From Mycolicibacterium sphagni (lineage in GTDB: Bacteria; Actinomycetota; Actinomycetes; Mycobacteriales; Mycobacteriaceae): a stretch of DNA of 64,000 nt. Below the pieces are notes generated by a model. It was not told the origin of the DNA and searched no databases. It saw only the letters and a list, made by a program, of their open reading frames with translations. Position numbers and translations under genes: made by a program. Positions 24,354 to 32,907 of the stretch are shown one piece after another. Where the stretch lies: NCBI RefSeq assembly GCF_002250655.1, contig NZ_NOZR01000003.1, forward strand, positions 186,001 to 250,000, read 5' to 3'. Numbering within the stretch: position 1 is the first letter of the stretch; the number at the start of each line of letters is the position of its first letter.

Positions 24354-25615
24354 GCGAACCGATGCCGCCTCACGACTTGGCGGCAGAGCAGTGCGTAATC
24401 GGATCGCTACTCATGTCACAAGCTGCACTTAACACAGTAGCCACGATGCTTACCGTGTCGGATTTCTACCGGCCCGTTCACGGTGAGATATTCGCGGCGG
24501 CGCTAGCCCTGGTGGCTGCCGGTGAGCCGGTCGACGCTATGACGGTCGCGCGTGAGCTTGAGACACGCGGCCAGCTCGCCAAGATTGGTGGCGCTCCGTA
24601 CCTGCTGACCTGCATCGAGGTCACGCCTACGGCCTACAACGTGTCGTCGTACGCGCAGATCGTCTTGGACAAGGCCCAGCTCCGGCGGCTGTCCGAGCTG
24701 GGAACACGGCTTAAGCAGCTGGCGTACACGGAGGCGTCAACGTCTGATGATGTTCACGCCCTGATGAGCCAGGGTGAGAAGTTTTTCCGCGAGCAGTACG
24801 AGCCGGATAGAGCGTCATTGACGTTCGATCTGCTGGCTGATTCGTGGGAGGAATGGCTTGCCAGCTCTGAGAGTGTGATCCCAACGCCGTGGCCCTCACT
24901 GAACGACAGTCTGAACGGCGGTCTACGTCGCGGTGCGCTCTATTGCATAGCCGCCCGGCCTGGTGTCGGTAAAAGTGTCGCAGCGTTGCAGATAGCGGGC
25001 CATACGTCGCATTGGGGATTCCATAGCGCCGTGTTCTCAATGGAAATGTCCAGAGATGAAGTGATGTCCCGGCGGATTGCTGACGGGGCGGGCGTCAATT
25101 TCAGCCACATCATGCGTAAAAAGCTGGACCTTGAAGAACGAGCCCGGATTGACCGGTGGCTTAAGGAAAACCGGACCCTGCCTTTCGAGGTTAACGACCG
25201 GTCGCGGCAGACGGTCGAGCAGATCGTTAGTCACGCCCGGTCAATGGCAAAGGTTGATGTGCTGGTTGTCGACTATTTGCAGCTGATGGCTGCGACAGAC
25301 AAAAAGGCGTCACGGGAGCAGCAAGTGGCTCACATGTCGCGTGAGTTGAAGATCGCGGCTAAGGAATTGAATGTGGCAATCGTCGCGTGTTCCCAGCTGA
25401 ACCGTGGCCCGCTACAGGGCGGTAAGGTGCGCGCCCCGAATATCGGTGACTTGCGCGAGTCGGGCGCTATCGAGCAGGACTGCGATGTGGTTTTGCTGCT
25501 GCACAACGACGAGGACGATCCCGGCATTCTGCAAATGATCGTGGGGAAGAACCGTAACGGGAGGATGGGCGATCTTGCACTCAGTTTCGAGGGGCATTAC
25601 CAGCGGATTTCATAG
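24350..25615 (+). CDS. dnaB: Replicative DNA helicase, DnaB family
   Basis: 421 aa, TTG at 24350 with AAGGA upstream. N-terminal DnaB domain (AAEQCVIGSLLMSQ), linker and RecA-like core with Walker A ARPGVGKSVA, Walker B VLVVDYLQLM, motif ELNVAIVACSQLNR and GDLRESGAIEQDCDVV. Forms the hexameric 5'-3' helicase at the fork. Full length. Confidence 0.95.
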   Translation: MSEPMPPHDLAAEQCVIGSLLMSQAALNTVATMLTVSDFYRPVHGEIFAAALALVAAGEPVDAMTVARELETRGQLAKIGGAPYLLTCIEVTPTAYNVSSYAQIVLDKAQLRRLSELGTRLKQLAYTEASTSDDVHALMSQGEKFFREQYEPDRASLTFDLLADSWEEWLASSESVIPTPWPSLNDSLNGGLRRGALYCIAARPGVGKSVAALQIAGHTSHWGFHSAVFSMEMSRDEVMSRRIADGAGVNFSHIMRKKLDLEERARIDRWLKENRTLPFEVNDRSRQTVEQIVSHARSMAKVDVLVVDYLQLMAATDKKASREQQVAHMSRELKIAAKELNVAIVACSQLNRGPLQGGKVRAPNIGDLRESGAIEQDCDVVLLLHNDEDDPGILQMIVGKNRNGRMGDLALSFEGHYQRIS

Positions 25616-25914
25616 TGAGCATTGAATTGCTTATGTCACCTAAGCCTCTTAGGTGGCAGGACGAGGCCAATTGCCACGATGATCCCCGATTCACGGGCGT
25701 TATGAAGACACTAACTCTTGCCGATAGGCGGGAGATGCGCGCTAAGTGCGGTGTCTGTGCCGTTTTCGATGAGTGTTGGACCTGGGCGCGCGATGAGCAG
25801 GTGACGGGTGTTTTCGCGGCGGGCTATAGGAGGTTTTCGCCAGATGAGTTACGTGATTCCAAAGAGGACTGTGGAAAAGCTGGGCCTGGGGACGAACCTT
25901 ATGGCGCAGCTTAA
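25615..25914 (+). CDS. WhiB-like protein 1 (divergent)
   Basis: 99 aa, GTG fused to the dnaB stop. Cysteine pattern ANCHDDPRF ... AKCGVCAVFDEC is the four-Cys Fe-S site of WhiB proteins; the usual GVWGG is GVFAAG here. Phage WhiB proteins can redirect host sigma-factor transcription. Overlaps the next gene by 71 nt. Confidence 0.75.
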   Translation: MSIELLMSPKPLRWQDEANCHDDPRFTGVMKTLTLADRREMRAKCGVCAVFDECWTWARDEQVTGVFAAGYRRFSPDELRDSKEDCGKAGPGDEPYGAA

Positions 25915-26020
25915 CGACCGGTGCGCGGGCTGCGGCAATTCCGCTTATGGCGGGCGGCATGGTGCTTGCGAGCGCTGCGAGGGCGGCTACGAGGACGAAG
26001 ACGAGTATCCCCGTGATTGA
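25844..26020 (+). CDS. Small zinc-ribbon protein (58 aa)
   Basis: ATG with AGGAGG (25829-25834). RCAGCGNSAYGGRHGACERC is a CxxC-x12-CxxC-type zinc ribbon, followed by an acidic tail. Function unknown. Confidence 0.65.
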   Translation: MSYVIPKRTVEKLGLGTNLMAQLNDRCAGCGNSAYGGRHGACERCEGGYEDEDEYPRD

Positions 26021-26156
26021 GCCTGACGACGACTACATAAACCCGATAGGTGAACAACTCCCTATCGAAACAATTGTTGAGCTAGCCGCAGCGCACTTCG
26101 TTATCCGGCTCGCGCGAATCATTGGCTTAGGGGATGACACATGGCCGTTTTTTTGA
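26013..26156 (+). CDS. Small protein upstream of NAD genes (47 aa)
   Basis: GTG start overlapping the zinc-ribbon gene by 8 nt. IETIVELAAAHFVIRLARI is an amphipathic helix. Overlaps the next gene by 16 nt. Weak ribosome site; moderate support only. Confidence 0.45.
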   Translation: MIEPDDDYINPIGEQLPIETIVELAAAHFVIRLARIIGLGDDTWPFF

Positions 26157-27016
26157 GGACTTACACGCCCAGCGCTGGGACTTGGCGGAATGCTGCTGAG
26201 GTTTTCAAGTTTCCGGGCGGGGAGGTCCACCTTAAGAACATCATCCCGGAGGCCGACGAGAAGACGGTCTATATCGCGGATGTTCGTGGTGCGGACTTAG
26301 ACGACCTTATGGCGGCTGCCTTGTGGGCGGACATAGCGCACGACCGCGAAATGTGGTTCGTGCTGAAACTGCCGTACCTCCCAGCGGCGCGGGCCGACAA
26401 GAGCGATGGCACTCAGCCAATCGCTAAGTACGTCTATGCCAAGTTCATTGAGTCTATGGGCGCTGATCAGATCATCACGATTGACACCCATTCCGGGTTC
26501 GGTAACGGCACTTGGTACGGGGCCGAACATGGCCTGCTGGACCTTAGCCCGCTGCCGTTGATTGACCGGGCTTTGGAGACTCAGGGGCATTGGCGCTACG
26601 ACGGGATTATCGCCCCGGATAAGGGCGCGGTGGATCGCGCTGGCGCGGTCGCTAAGCATTACGGGCTGGACCTGTATGTGGCCGACAAGGTGCGGGATTT
26701 CAACTCCGGGATTCTGCTGGACTACAAGCTGACGGTACCTAAGAGCGGCAAGTATCTGGTGGTTGACGATATCTGCGATGGCGGTTGGACCTTTACAGAG
26801 TTGGCGGACGCCAGTGGACTTGACCGCGCGCACCTTGACCTGTGGGTTACGCACGGCATTTTCTCCGGTAAAGCGAATCTGCTTACCCGTTATTACGGGC
26901 GGATTATGACGACCGATTCTCACCCTGGGCATAACCGGGTGGGTGTGGCTTCGTCAATCGTGCCGACTTTCACTTACATGCACGAAACGATGGTTGAAGG
27001 GCTTAAATATGTCTAG
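26141..27016 (+). CDS. PRPP-synthetase-like protein (NARP1 Adps candidate)
   Basis: 291 aa, AGGGGA site. Ribose-phosphate pyrophosphokinase fold: PYLPAARADK, TIDTHSGFG (catalytic loop) and the phosphoribosyl-binding loop LVVDDICDGGWTF. Overlaps the NAMPT-like gene by 8 nt. In the NARP1 NAD+ reconstitution pathway the equivalent pair converts ADP-ribose to its pyrophosphate and then joins nicotinamide, restoring NAD+ after defence enzymes destroy it. A conventional PRPP synthetase feeding NAMPT is the alternative; no NMN adenylyltransferase is seen here, which favours NARP1. Confidence 0.8.
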   Translation: MAVFLRTYTPSAGTWRNAAEVFKFPGGEVHLKNIIPEADEKTVYIADVRGADLDDLMAAALWADIAHDREMWFVLKLPYLPAARADKSDGTQPIAKYVYAKFIESMGADQIITIDTHSGFGNGTWYGAEHGLLDLSPLPLIDRALETQGHWRYDGIIAPDKGAVDRAGAVAKHYGLDLYVADKVRDFNSGILLDYKLTVPKSGKYLVVDDICDGGWTFTELADASGLDRAHLDLWVTHGIFSGKANLLTRYYGRIMTTDSHPGHNRVGVASSIVPTFTYMHETMVEGLKYV

Positions 27017-28490
27017 GTTCGCGCCGGTAGCGGCACTCTTTGAAACCGATGCTTACAAGCTCGGTCATATCGACCAGTACGCGCTCAGCGGCAAGGTGAG
27101 CGGCGTGTACTCAAATTGGACTAACCGCAAGTCACGCTTGCCTGGCGTCGACAAGGTTGTCCACTTCGGATTGCAGGCGTATATCCAGGCTCACCTGGTA
27201 GACGCTTTCAAGCCTTTCTTCGCGGCTAATGAGGATGAAGTGGCGTTGCTCTACCGCGAGCGGGTCACTCAGGTTCTCGGGCCGGATGCTGCGGAGAGTA
27301 TCGGTACCGCCCATATTCGGGCGCTTCATCACCTGGGCTATCTGCCTCTGCGGTTCTGCGCGGTCCCGGAGGGCACCCTTGTGCCTATCGGTGTGCCTTC
27401 GTTCACGGTGGAGAACACCTTGGACGATTTCTACTGGCTGACCAACTACGTCGAGACGGGCATTAGCGCCGGGGTGTGGCAGCCGTCTACGTCTGCGACC
27501 ATCGCTAAGGAATACCGGCGCGTCATGGAACGTGCTGCTCTGCTGACGGGTGCGGATCGTGTCGGGATCGACTGGCAGATTCACGATTTCAGCTATCGGG
27601 GTATGTCGTCGCATGAGACGGCGGCGGCGTCCGGTGCGGCTCACCTGTTGAGCTTCACGGGCACGGATTCGCTGGTGGCTCTCGATTGGATCGACCGCTA
27701 TTACGGCGGCGAGTACATCGCGGGGTCGGTGCCTGCTACTGAGCACTCGGTGATGTGTACCGGCATCGAGTCTGTGGGCGAGCTGGAGACGTTCTCCCGG
27801 CTGCTGGACCTGTACCCGACCGGCATTGTCAGCGTTGTTTCTGACACGTTCGATCTGTGGAAGGTGCTCACGGTTTACCTTCCGGCGCTTAGGGACAAGA
27901 TTCTGGCGCGGGACGGCAAGCTGGTTATCCGGCCTGACTCGGGTGACCCGGAAAAGATCATCTGTGGTGATCCGTCTGCGCCGTATGGTTCGCCGGAGTG
28001 GAAGGGCGCGCTGGGGCTGCTCTACGACACGTTCGGCGGGTCTAAGAACGCTGCCGGGTTCATTGACATTGATCCGCATGTGGGTCTGATCTATGGCGAC
28101 TCGATCACGCTGGACCGCGCCAAGAGCATCACGGAGCGTATGCGGCGGTCGAACCTGTCGTCGGCCAATGTGGTGTTCGGTGTGGGTTCCTTTACGTACC
28201 AGCACAATACGCGCGACACGTTCGGGTCTGCGATGAAAGCGACGTGGGCGAAGGTCGACGGCAAGGGCGTGAACCTGCTGAAGAATCCGATCACCGACGA
28301 CGGCACTAAGAAGTCTGCTACCGGGCGTTTGGCGGTGCTGCATGACTTGACCGGCGAGCTGGTGTTGGTGCAGGACGCCGACGCCTACGACGAGTCGGCC
28401 AGTGTGCTCCGTCCGATCTGGGAGAACGGCCAGTTTGTGAATCGGCAGACGTTCGCCGAGGTCAGGGCCAATTTGGCCCGTCAGCCCTAA
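27009..28490 (+). CDS. NAMPT-like nicotinamide transferase (NARP1 Namat candidate)
   Basis: 493 aa from the ATG at 27009. Nicotinamide phosphoribosyltransferase signatures in order: FETDAYKLGH, HDFSYRGMSSHE, VVSDTFDLWKV, LVIRPDSGDPEKI and VVFGVGSFTYQHNTRDTFG. Translationally coupled to the Prs-like gene. Predicted to attach nicotinamide to ADPR-pyrophosphate (NARP1) or to PRPP (classical salvage). Would let the phage resist NAD+-depleting defences. The direct choice of substrate cannot be read by eye. Confidence 0.88.
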   Translation: MSRFAPVAALFETDAYKLGHIDQYALSGKVSGVYSNWTNRKSRLPGVDKVVHFGLQAYIQAHLVDAFKPFFAANEDEVALLYRERVTQVLGPDAAESIGTAHIRALHHLGYLPLRFCAVPEGTLVPIGVPSFTVENTLDDFYWLTNYVETGISAGVWQPSTSATIAKEYRRVMERAALLTGADRVGIDWQIHDFSYRGMSSHETAAASGAAHLLSFTGTDSLVALDWIDRYYGGEYIAGSVPATEHSVMCTGIESVGELETFSRLLDLYPTGIVSVVSDTFDLWKVLTVYLPALRDKILARDGKLVIRPDSGDPEKIICGDPSAPYGSPEWKGALGLLYDTFGGSKNAAGFIDIDPHVGLIYGDSITLDRAKSITERMRRSNLSSANVVFGVGSFTYQHNTRDTFGSAMKATWAKVDGKGVNLLKNPITDDGTKKSATGRLAVLHDLTGELVLVQDADAYDESASVLRPIWENGQFVNRQTFAEVRANLARQP

Positions 28491-28497
28491 TTCTGTT

Positions 28498-28548
28498 TGT
28501 CCGATTTTCCGGACAGTTTGGACTGTTTCCGGAGTACGGCTGCTGTAC
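28498..28548 (+). promoter_or_regulatory. Dual operator region upstream of the RNA-repair genes
   Basis: Contains both prophage operator types: TGTCCG-ATTTTC-CGGACA (28498-28515), as in the immunity region 18 kb away, and GTAC-GGCTGCT-GTAC (28534-28548). A -10-like TACTTG (28546-28551) overlaps the second. Followed by GGAGG and the ATG at 28582. Suggests an internal promoter repressed in lysogeny. Confidence 0.6.
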
Positions 28549-28581
28549 TTGATCCATCGCAGCAACAACTTGGAGGTTTAA

Positions 28582-28806
28582 ATGAGCACTGTCGCAAAGA
28601 CGACTAAGCAGAACGGCACGGTCACTCTGGAGTTCCCGGAGCAGCTGGCCCCGTTCGTCAAGATCGGCCTCAAGAACATCGGGGTGAAGCTGGCCCAGGA
28701 TGACCAGTTCCACACGAATGACAAGAGGTCGCTGTCGGCCAGCGTGGCGTCCATCGGGCTCGCTGACATTTATGACTCGATGACTCAGGCTGGGGTGTTT
28801 TACTAA
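28582..28806 (+). CDS. Hypothetical small protein
   Basis: 74 aa, TTGGAGG site. QLAPFVKIGLKNIGVKLAQD; no motif recognised. First gene downstream of the dual operator; its stop is fused with the polynucleotide kinase start (TAATG). Confidence 0.65.
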   Translation: MSTVAKTTKQNGTVTLEFPEQLAPFVKIGLKNIGVKLAQDDQFHTNDKRSLSASVASIGLADIYDSMTQAGVFY

Positions 28807-29765
28807 TGACCCTGACGCTTACCGCGATGCGGGGTTATCCGGGTTCAGGTAAGTCCACTAAGGCGCGGGAAATCGCTAACGAAACCGGCGCGGTAGTTGT
28901 TTGTCGGGTCGAGCTGCGGAAGATGCTCCACGATAACTACTTCACTGGGAATAAGGACCGTGAGGCCGAGGTCACTGTTGCGGAGCGTGCGCAGGTTAGC
29001 GCGTTCCTGAAGAACGGTACGTCGGTGATCGTGGATGCCACGCATTTGGAGCCGTCTTACCTGCGTAAGTGGGCGAAGATGGCGAGCCAGTACGGCGCGA
29101 AGTTTGAGCGCGTCGACATGGACACTCCGGCGGCGGACTGCATCCGGCGGGACCATGCACGCCAGCTCACTAAGACTGCTGGTCGCGTGGTCGGCGAAGA
29201 CGTGATTAAGCGGATGGCTAAGCGTCACCCGCAGAAGAACTGGCCGGATATCCAAGCGCCGCCCACGTTCACGCCGGTGCCGGTCGAATGGGTCGACGGA
29301 CTGCCTGAGGCAATCATCGTGGATATCGACGGCACGGTGGCCCATATGGACGGGCGTTCGCCGTACGACTACACACAGGTCCACACGGACACGGTTGACG
29401 AGCATGTTAGGTGGCTGGTCAATCTGGCTGCGTCTATCCGCTACGACTCGGTTGTAGAGGCGCGCGACCTGCCATATCCGCGTGTCCTGTTCGTCTCGGG
29501 TCGGGATGATTCCTGCCGGGACGAGACGGTCAAGTGGTTGGCGAACCACGGCATTCAGTTCGATGAGCTGCACATGCGGCCTACCGGCGCTAAGGACGGC
29601 AATGGGAACAAGTTGCCTGACTACCTGGTGAAGTCGACGCTGTTCGATGAGAACATTCGCGGCAAATACAACGTCCGCTTCGTGCTGGACGACCGTGACC
29701 AGGTTGTGAACCTGTGGCGCTCGCTGGGGCTTAAGTGCCTGCAAGTTCAGCCGGGGGACTTCTAA
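28806..29765 (+). CDS. T4 Pnkp-like polynucleotide kinase/3'-phosphatase
   Basis: 319 aa. N-terminal kinase with P-loop GYPGSGKST (10-18) and VIVDATHLEPSYLRKWAK; C-terminal HAD phosphatase with DIDGTVAHMDGRSPYDYT (Asp173, Asp175), LFVSGRDDSCRDET and VLDDRDQVVNLW. Heals broken RNA ends (5'-OH to phosphate, 2',3'-cyclic phosphate removed) for sealing by the RNA ligase at 33801. Protects against anticodon nucleases. Confidence 0.92.
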   Translation: MTLTLTAMRGYPGSGKSTKAREIANETGAVVVCRVELRKMLHDNYFTGNKDREAEVTVAERAQVSAFLKNGTSVIVDATHLEPSYLRKWAKMASQYGAKFERVDMDTPAADCIRRDHARQLTKTAGRVVGEDVIKRMAKRHPQKNWPDIQAPPTFTPVPVEWVDGLPEAIIVDIDGTVAHMDGRSPYDYTQVHTDTVDEHVRWLVNLAASIRYDSVVEARDLPYPRVLFVSGRDDSCRDETVKWLANHGIQFDELHMRPTGAKDGNGNKLPDYLVKSTLFDENIRGKYNVRFVLDDRDQVVNLWRSLGLKCLQVQPGDF

Positions 29766-29816
29766 CCAGGCGGGCCGCATATTTGAAATGAGGCAGCAGT
29801 AGAACACCTGCTAACA

Positions 29817-30197
29817 GTGCCGATGAAGCGACCGCCCCTAACCACCAATCAGGCGTGGCAATCCCACTGGCGGAAACGTTCAGACGCAAAGAAGCAAGTA
29901 GAAGAAACAGTAGGTTGGTTGGCCCGGCAGGCGGGCTTAAAAGACTTAGGTCCGTCTGTCGTGTCAATCACCTGGTACGCCCCGGATAGACGCAACCGGG
30001 ATTCGGACTCACTAGCGGAGTTCCAAAAAGGTGTATTAGACGGCCTGGTGAAAGTCGGTGTTTGGCCCGACGATCACAGCGATTACGTCATACAGACGCG
30101 GCTAGCCGTAACTAAGGCAGAGACACGAAACCCTCGTATTGAGATAAGGATTTGGGAAGTTGACGACACCAGAATTGAGATGGTGGGAACTGGCTGA
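29817..30197 (+). CDS. RusA-like Holliday junction resolvase
   Basis: 126 aa; GTG 29817 or ATG 29823. RPPLTTNQAWQSHWRKR ... DRRNRDSDSLAEFQKGVLDG LV and GVWPDDHSDYVIQ fit the RusA fold with its catalytic Asp cluster. Resolves branched phage DNA before packaging. Confidence 0.8.
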   Translation: MPMKRPPLTTNQAWQSHWRKRSDAKKQVEETVGWLARQAGLKDLGPSVVSITWYAPDRRNRDSDSLAEFQKGVLDGLVKVGVWPDDHSDYVIQTRLAVTKAETRNPRIEIRIWEVDDTRIEMVGTG

Positions 30198-30498
30198 GTG
30201 CCAGTACATCGGCATTGAGGCATTCTACGCCGAAGGGCAAGGCCACAAGATGACTGAGGCTAAGAAAATCTGCGCCGGGTGCCCGGTCGTTAGCGAGTGC
30301 TTAGAGGCCGCGCTAATCGAGGAAAGCGGCCTTGACTACAACCACCGCTTCGGGATGCGCGGCGCGTTGAGCCCCCGTGAACGGTGGGCGCTAGCTAAGG
30401 AACGCGGTGAGGACACCGAGTTCGATAACGGCGAGCCGGTTTATTGGCCTGTCGAAATGGAGCCTGTTTATTGGCCCGTCGAGTTGGAGGTTGCGTGA
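30160..30498 (+). CDS. WhiB-like protein 2
   Basis: 112 aa, TTG start overlapping the resolvase gene by 38 nt. ELAECQYIG ... KKICAGCPVVSECLEAALIE is the CxxC-x5-C Fe-S site; FGMRGALSPRERWA replaces the G-V-W-G-G turn. The C-terminus carries a near-duplicate (EPVYWPVEMEPVYWPVELE). Confidence 0.75.
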   Translation: MTTPELRWWELAECQYIGIEAFYAEGQGHKMTEAKKICAGCPVVSECLEAALIEESGLDYNHRFGMRGALSPRERWALAKERGEDTEFDNGEPVYWPVEMEPVYWPVELEVA

Positions 30499-30869
30499 GT
30501 AAGTCGCCAGGACGAATCGTCAAGCGCATGGGATTGGGCCAGGAGACTATTCAGGTAAAGAACCTGAGTGGTATTCGTACCCGCCTTATCCCGGAGTTGG
30601 AGATTCCGGAACTTCCGGGCGCAGCCTGCAAGGGTGTGGTTACCGGCCCTGAGAATGACATCTTCCATCCCGGCCCTGGCGCTGGTGGCCGCAATAAGCG
30701 TGACGCCGCTAAGGCGATGTGCGGGGGTTGCCCGGTTAAAGCGGCGTGCTTGGAGTACGCGCTTGATTGGGACTCAAGCCATGACTATTACGAGCGGTCC
30801 GAAGGTGTGTGGGGGGGAACCACTGAGGCGGAACGCAAGGAAATCCTTAAGGGGAGAAATGCTGCTTAG
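30495..30869 (+). CDS. WhiB-like protein 3 (canonical)
   Basis: 124 aa, GTG overlapping the previous stop. PGAACKG ... AMCGGCPVKAACLEYALD and GVWGGTTEAERKEI reproduce the full WhiB signature: four cysteines and the GVWGG turn. Fe-S sigma-factor-binding regulator. Directly follows another WhiB gene, likely a duplication. Confidence 0.85.
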   Translation: MSKSPGRIVKRMGLGQETIQVKNLSGIRTRLIPELEIPELPGAACKGVVTGPENDIFHPGPGAGGRNKRDAAKAMCGGCPVKAACLEYALDWDSSHDYYERSEGVWGGTTEAERKEILKGRNAA

Positions 30870-31104
30870 CACGAAAATCAAGCTGGACTGCGGGGGTGTG
30901 CTTAGCTACTCGCTCAATCCGAAGTACGGCACGCATTGTGTGTACGTCGACAAGGGGTGCGGCCAGAGTGATTTGTCCGCCCCTATTGTTTTCCTGCCCG
31001 GCGAGGCGATCAATCTGCTTGGTCCTCACCGTGACGCTAACCCGGAGGTTCAAGAGCTAATCCGTTGGCTCTCTAACCTGCCAAGTGGTCAGCGGTGGTT
31101 CTAG
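30859..31104 (+). CDS. Hypothetical protein
   Basis: 81 aa, ATG with GGGGAG upstream. KIKLDCGGVLSYSLNPKYG then GEAINLLGPHRDANPEVQEL. No family recognised. Confidence 0.6.
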   Translation: MLLSTKIKLDCGGVLSYSLNPKYGTHCVYVDKGCGQSDLSAPIVFLPGEAINLLGPHRDANPEVQELIRWLSNLPSGQRWF

Positions 31105-31649
31105 AGCCACGCTGCCGCGCCGGTAAGCGCTGTGTGAGCCGTACGCCTGACGGCCCCGCCATCACGGCGCTACGGCCCCTGTGTGACGGGTGCGTGCGCG
31201 ACGTGCAGAAGTGCCTTGACGAGCTGCCCACCTATCTCGGCCTGTTGGACAAGTACAAGGGCTACATCCCACGTTCGGTAGGCCAGTCCAAGGTTAAGGG
31301 CTCCGCTGAACCTAAGGCTCCGCTGAACCTGACGGTCATGGATTTGATCGCAGAGATAGGCGCGCTGATCCGCCGGGTCGACGGTTACCAGATTCGGGAC
31401 CTGATCACCCTTACCGGCGGGCTGGAGATAGCTCTTGATGTCCGCGCGGCCCATTCCAAGGCTGACGGCATTATCGGGCTACAGCGGATTTGGGAGCGGC
31501 GGCGGGTGCCGTGTCCTGAGTGCAAGCTGCCAACTTTGGGCGGTTGGGTTGGTGAAGAAAAAATCTACTGCACAAATTCTGACTGCGGGACGACTCTGAC
31601 TAAGGCGCAATATGAAGACTACTGCGAGGTTAAATCCCGTAAGCGGTGA
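31095..31649 (+). CDS. Zinc-ribbon phage protein
   Basis: 184 aa, GTG start. N-terminal PLCDGCVRDVQKCLDELPTY and C-terminal RVPCPECKLPTLGGWV ... YCTNSDCG provide two zinc sites around a helical middle. Reminiscent of actinophage regulators of unknown function. Confidence 0.65.
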   Translation: MVLEPRCRAGKRCVSRTPDGPAITALRPLCDGCVRDVQKCLDELPTYLGLLDKYKGYIPRSVGQSKVKGSAEPKAPLNLTVMDLIAEIGALIRRVDGYQIRDLITLTGGLEIALDVRAAHSKADGIIGLQRIWERRRVPCPECKLPTLGGWVGEEKIYCTNSDCGTTLTKAQYEDYCEVKSRKR

Positions 31650-32490
31650 GCGGGTATGTCACGAATGGCCCACATGTGAGCGCAAATACTACGCTAAAGG
31701 GTATTGCTTCTTTCACTACCAACGGATTAAGAACGGCGTGCCGTTCGACGCGCCCTATAACGTTAGGCCGAATAGGGCTGCTGAGCACGGGTTGCAGGGG
31801 TATCGCCGGGGATGCCGGTGCCCAGTTTGCGGTGAAGCAAAGTCAGCCCACAACCGAAAGCATTGGCACGGCCCCCGTCCCCGCGTAGTGGAGTTTGATT
31901 GCCAATTCTGCGGCAAACGGGGCATTGCAGATAAACGGACCAGGGCTATGTTCTGCTCCCGCGCATGTTCCGCCAGGGCTGCCGCTTGGCAGATGGCCGG
32001 TCCCCGTCCGTTGGTTAAGTGGGTAGGCGACCCGCTGGCAGAAAAGAGGGCCAAGCTTAATACCCACTCGCGCGGCGACAAGGTGTTAATCGCCGGGTAT
32101 TGCGTGATCTGTGATGGCTCGTTCATCTATGCGAGCCGTTGGAGGCGGACCTGCTCGGACGAGTGCGCGGAGCGGTTAGAGGAAAATGGTAGGCGCGCGG
32201 CTCGCGCCCGCCGCCGCGCCCGTTTGAGGGACGCGTTTGTTTCGTCGGTATCTCCTATCGAAATATTCAAACGCGACCACTATTGGTGCTACTTGTGCAA
32301 TAGGCGCACTAGCGATGATGCGAAGGTGCCTGATCCACTCGCGCCAACCATTGACCATGTGATTCCCCTTGCAAAGGGTGGGGCGCATGAACCCGGAAAT
32401 TGTCGTACCGCTTGCTTTGAATGCAACGTGCGTAAGGGCGACCGGGATGTTAACGAAATGCCGACTGGTGAATACCAGTTGGCGGGATAA
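31612..32490 (+). CDS. Multi-zinc-finger HNH endonuclease
   Basis: 292 aa, overlapping the previous gene by 38 nt. Three Cys clusters (CHEWPTCERKYYAKGYC, CRCPVCGEAKSAH, FDCQFCGKRG) precede the nuclease: YWCYLCNRRT ... PTIDHVIPLAKGGAHEPGN and RTACFECNVRKGDR, a complete HNH core. Possibly a homing or packaging-associated nuclease. Confidence 0.8.
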   Translation: MKTTARLNPVSGERVCHEWPTCERKYYAKGYCFFHYQRIKNGVPFDAPYNVRPNRAAEHGLQGYRRGCRCPVCGEAKSAHNRKHWHGPRPRVVEFDCQFCGKRGIADKRTRAMFCSRACSARAAAWQMAGPRPLVKWVGDPLAEKRAKLNTHSRGDKVLIAGYCVICDGSFIYASRWRRTCSDECAERLEENGRRAARARRRARLRDAFVSSVSPIEIFKRDHYWCYLCNRRTSDDAKVPDPLAPTIDHVIPLAKGGAHEPGNCRTACFECNVRKGDRDVNEMPTGEYQLAG

Positions 32491-32500
32491 GGAGTATTAG

Positions 32501-32878
32501 TTGGCTAACGTCGATATCAGGATTGAGGGCAACCTAACCGCCGATCCGGAACTGCGCGTTTTGGAATCCGGGGTGTCGGTCGCTCAGTTCTCGGTGGCGT
32601 CTACGCCGCGCGTCAAAAAGGGCGATGAGTGGGTTGACGGTGAAACCGTGTTCCTGCGCGTGTCTGTTTGGCGTGAGCTGGCTGAGGGTGTGACTGATCA
32701 GCTCCGTAAGGGCGATTCGGTGATTGTGGTCGGGAAGCTTAAGCAGCGTTCGTACACAAAGGACGGCGAAAAGAAGTCGGTCTTTGAGGTTGACGGCGAG
32801 TTCGTCGGTAAGAACATGCGGGCTAAGAAGAACCGCGAGGGTGGCGGCTATTCCGGTGGGGATAACTCCGGCTGGTAG
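32501..32878 (+). CDS. ssb: Single-stranded DNA-binding protein
   Basis: 125 aa, TTG with AAGGAG. OB-fold: IRIEGNLTADPELRVLESG, FLRVSVWRELAEGVTDQL, GDSVIVVGKLKQRSYTKDG. Gly-rich tail ends GGDNSGW rather than the acidic DDDIPF tip of host SSB, so host partner contacts may differ. Acts in replication and recombination. Confidence 0.92.
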   Translation: MANVDIRIEGNLTADPELRVLESGVSVAQFSVASTPRVKKGDEWVDGETVFLRVSVWRELAEGVTDQLRKGDSVIVVGKLKQRSYTKDGEKKSVFEVDGEFVGKNMRAKKNREGGGYSGGDNSGW

Positions 32879-32907
32879 GTCGCTTAACCGCTACGAAAGG
32901 TTGCTTT

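Noticed and set aside
26141..28490. NARP2-type pathway (NAMPT plus NMNAT)
   Set aside because: No NMN adenylyltransferase motif was found in the window; the neighbour is a PRPP-synthetase-like protein.
27132..28568. 478-codon open frame antisense to the NAMPT-like gene
   Set aside because: Composition is Arg/Gln/His-rich shadow of codon bias; the sense strand carries clear NAMPT motifs.
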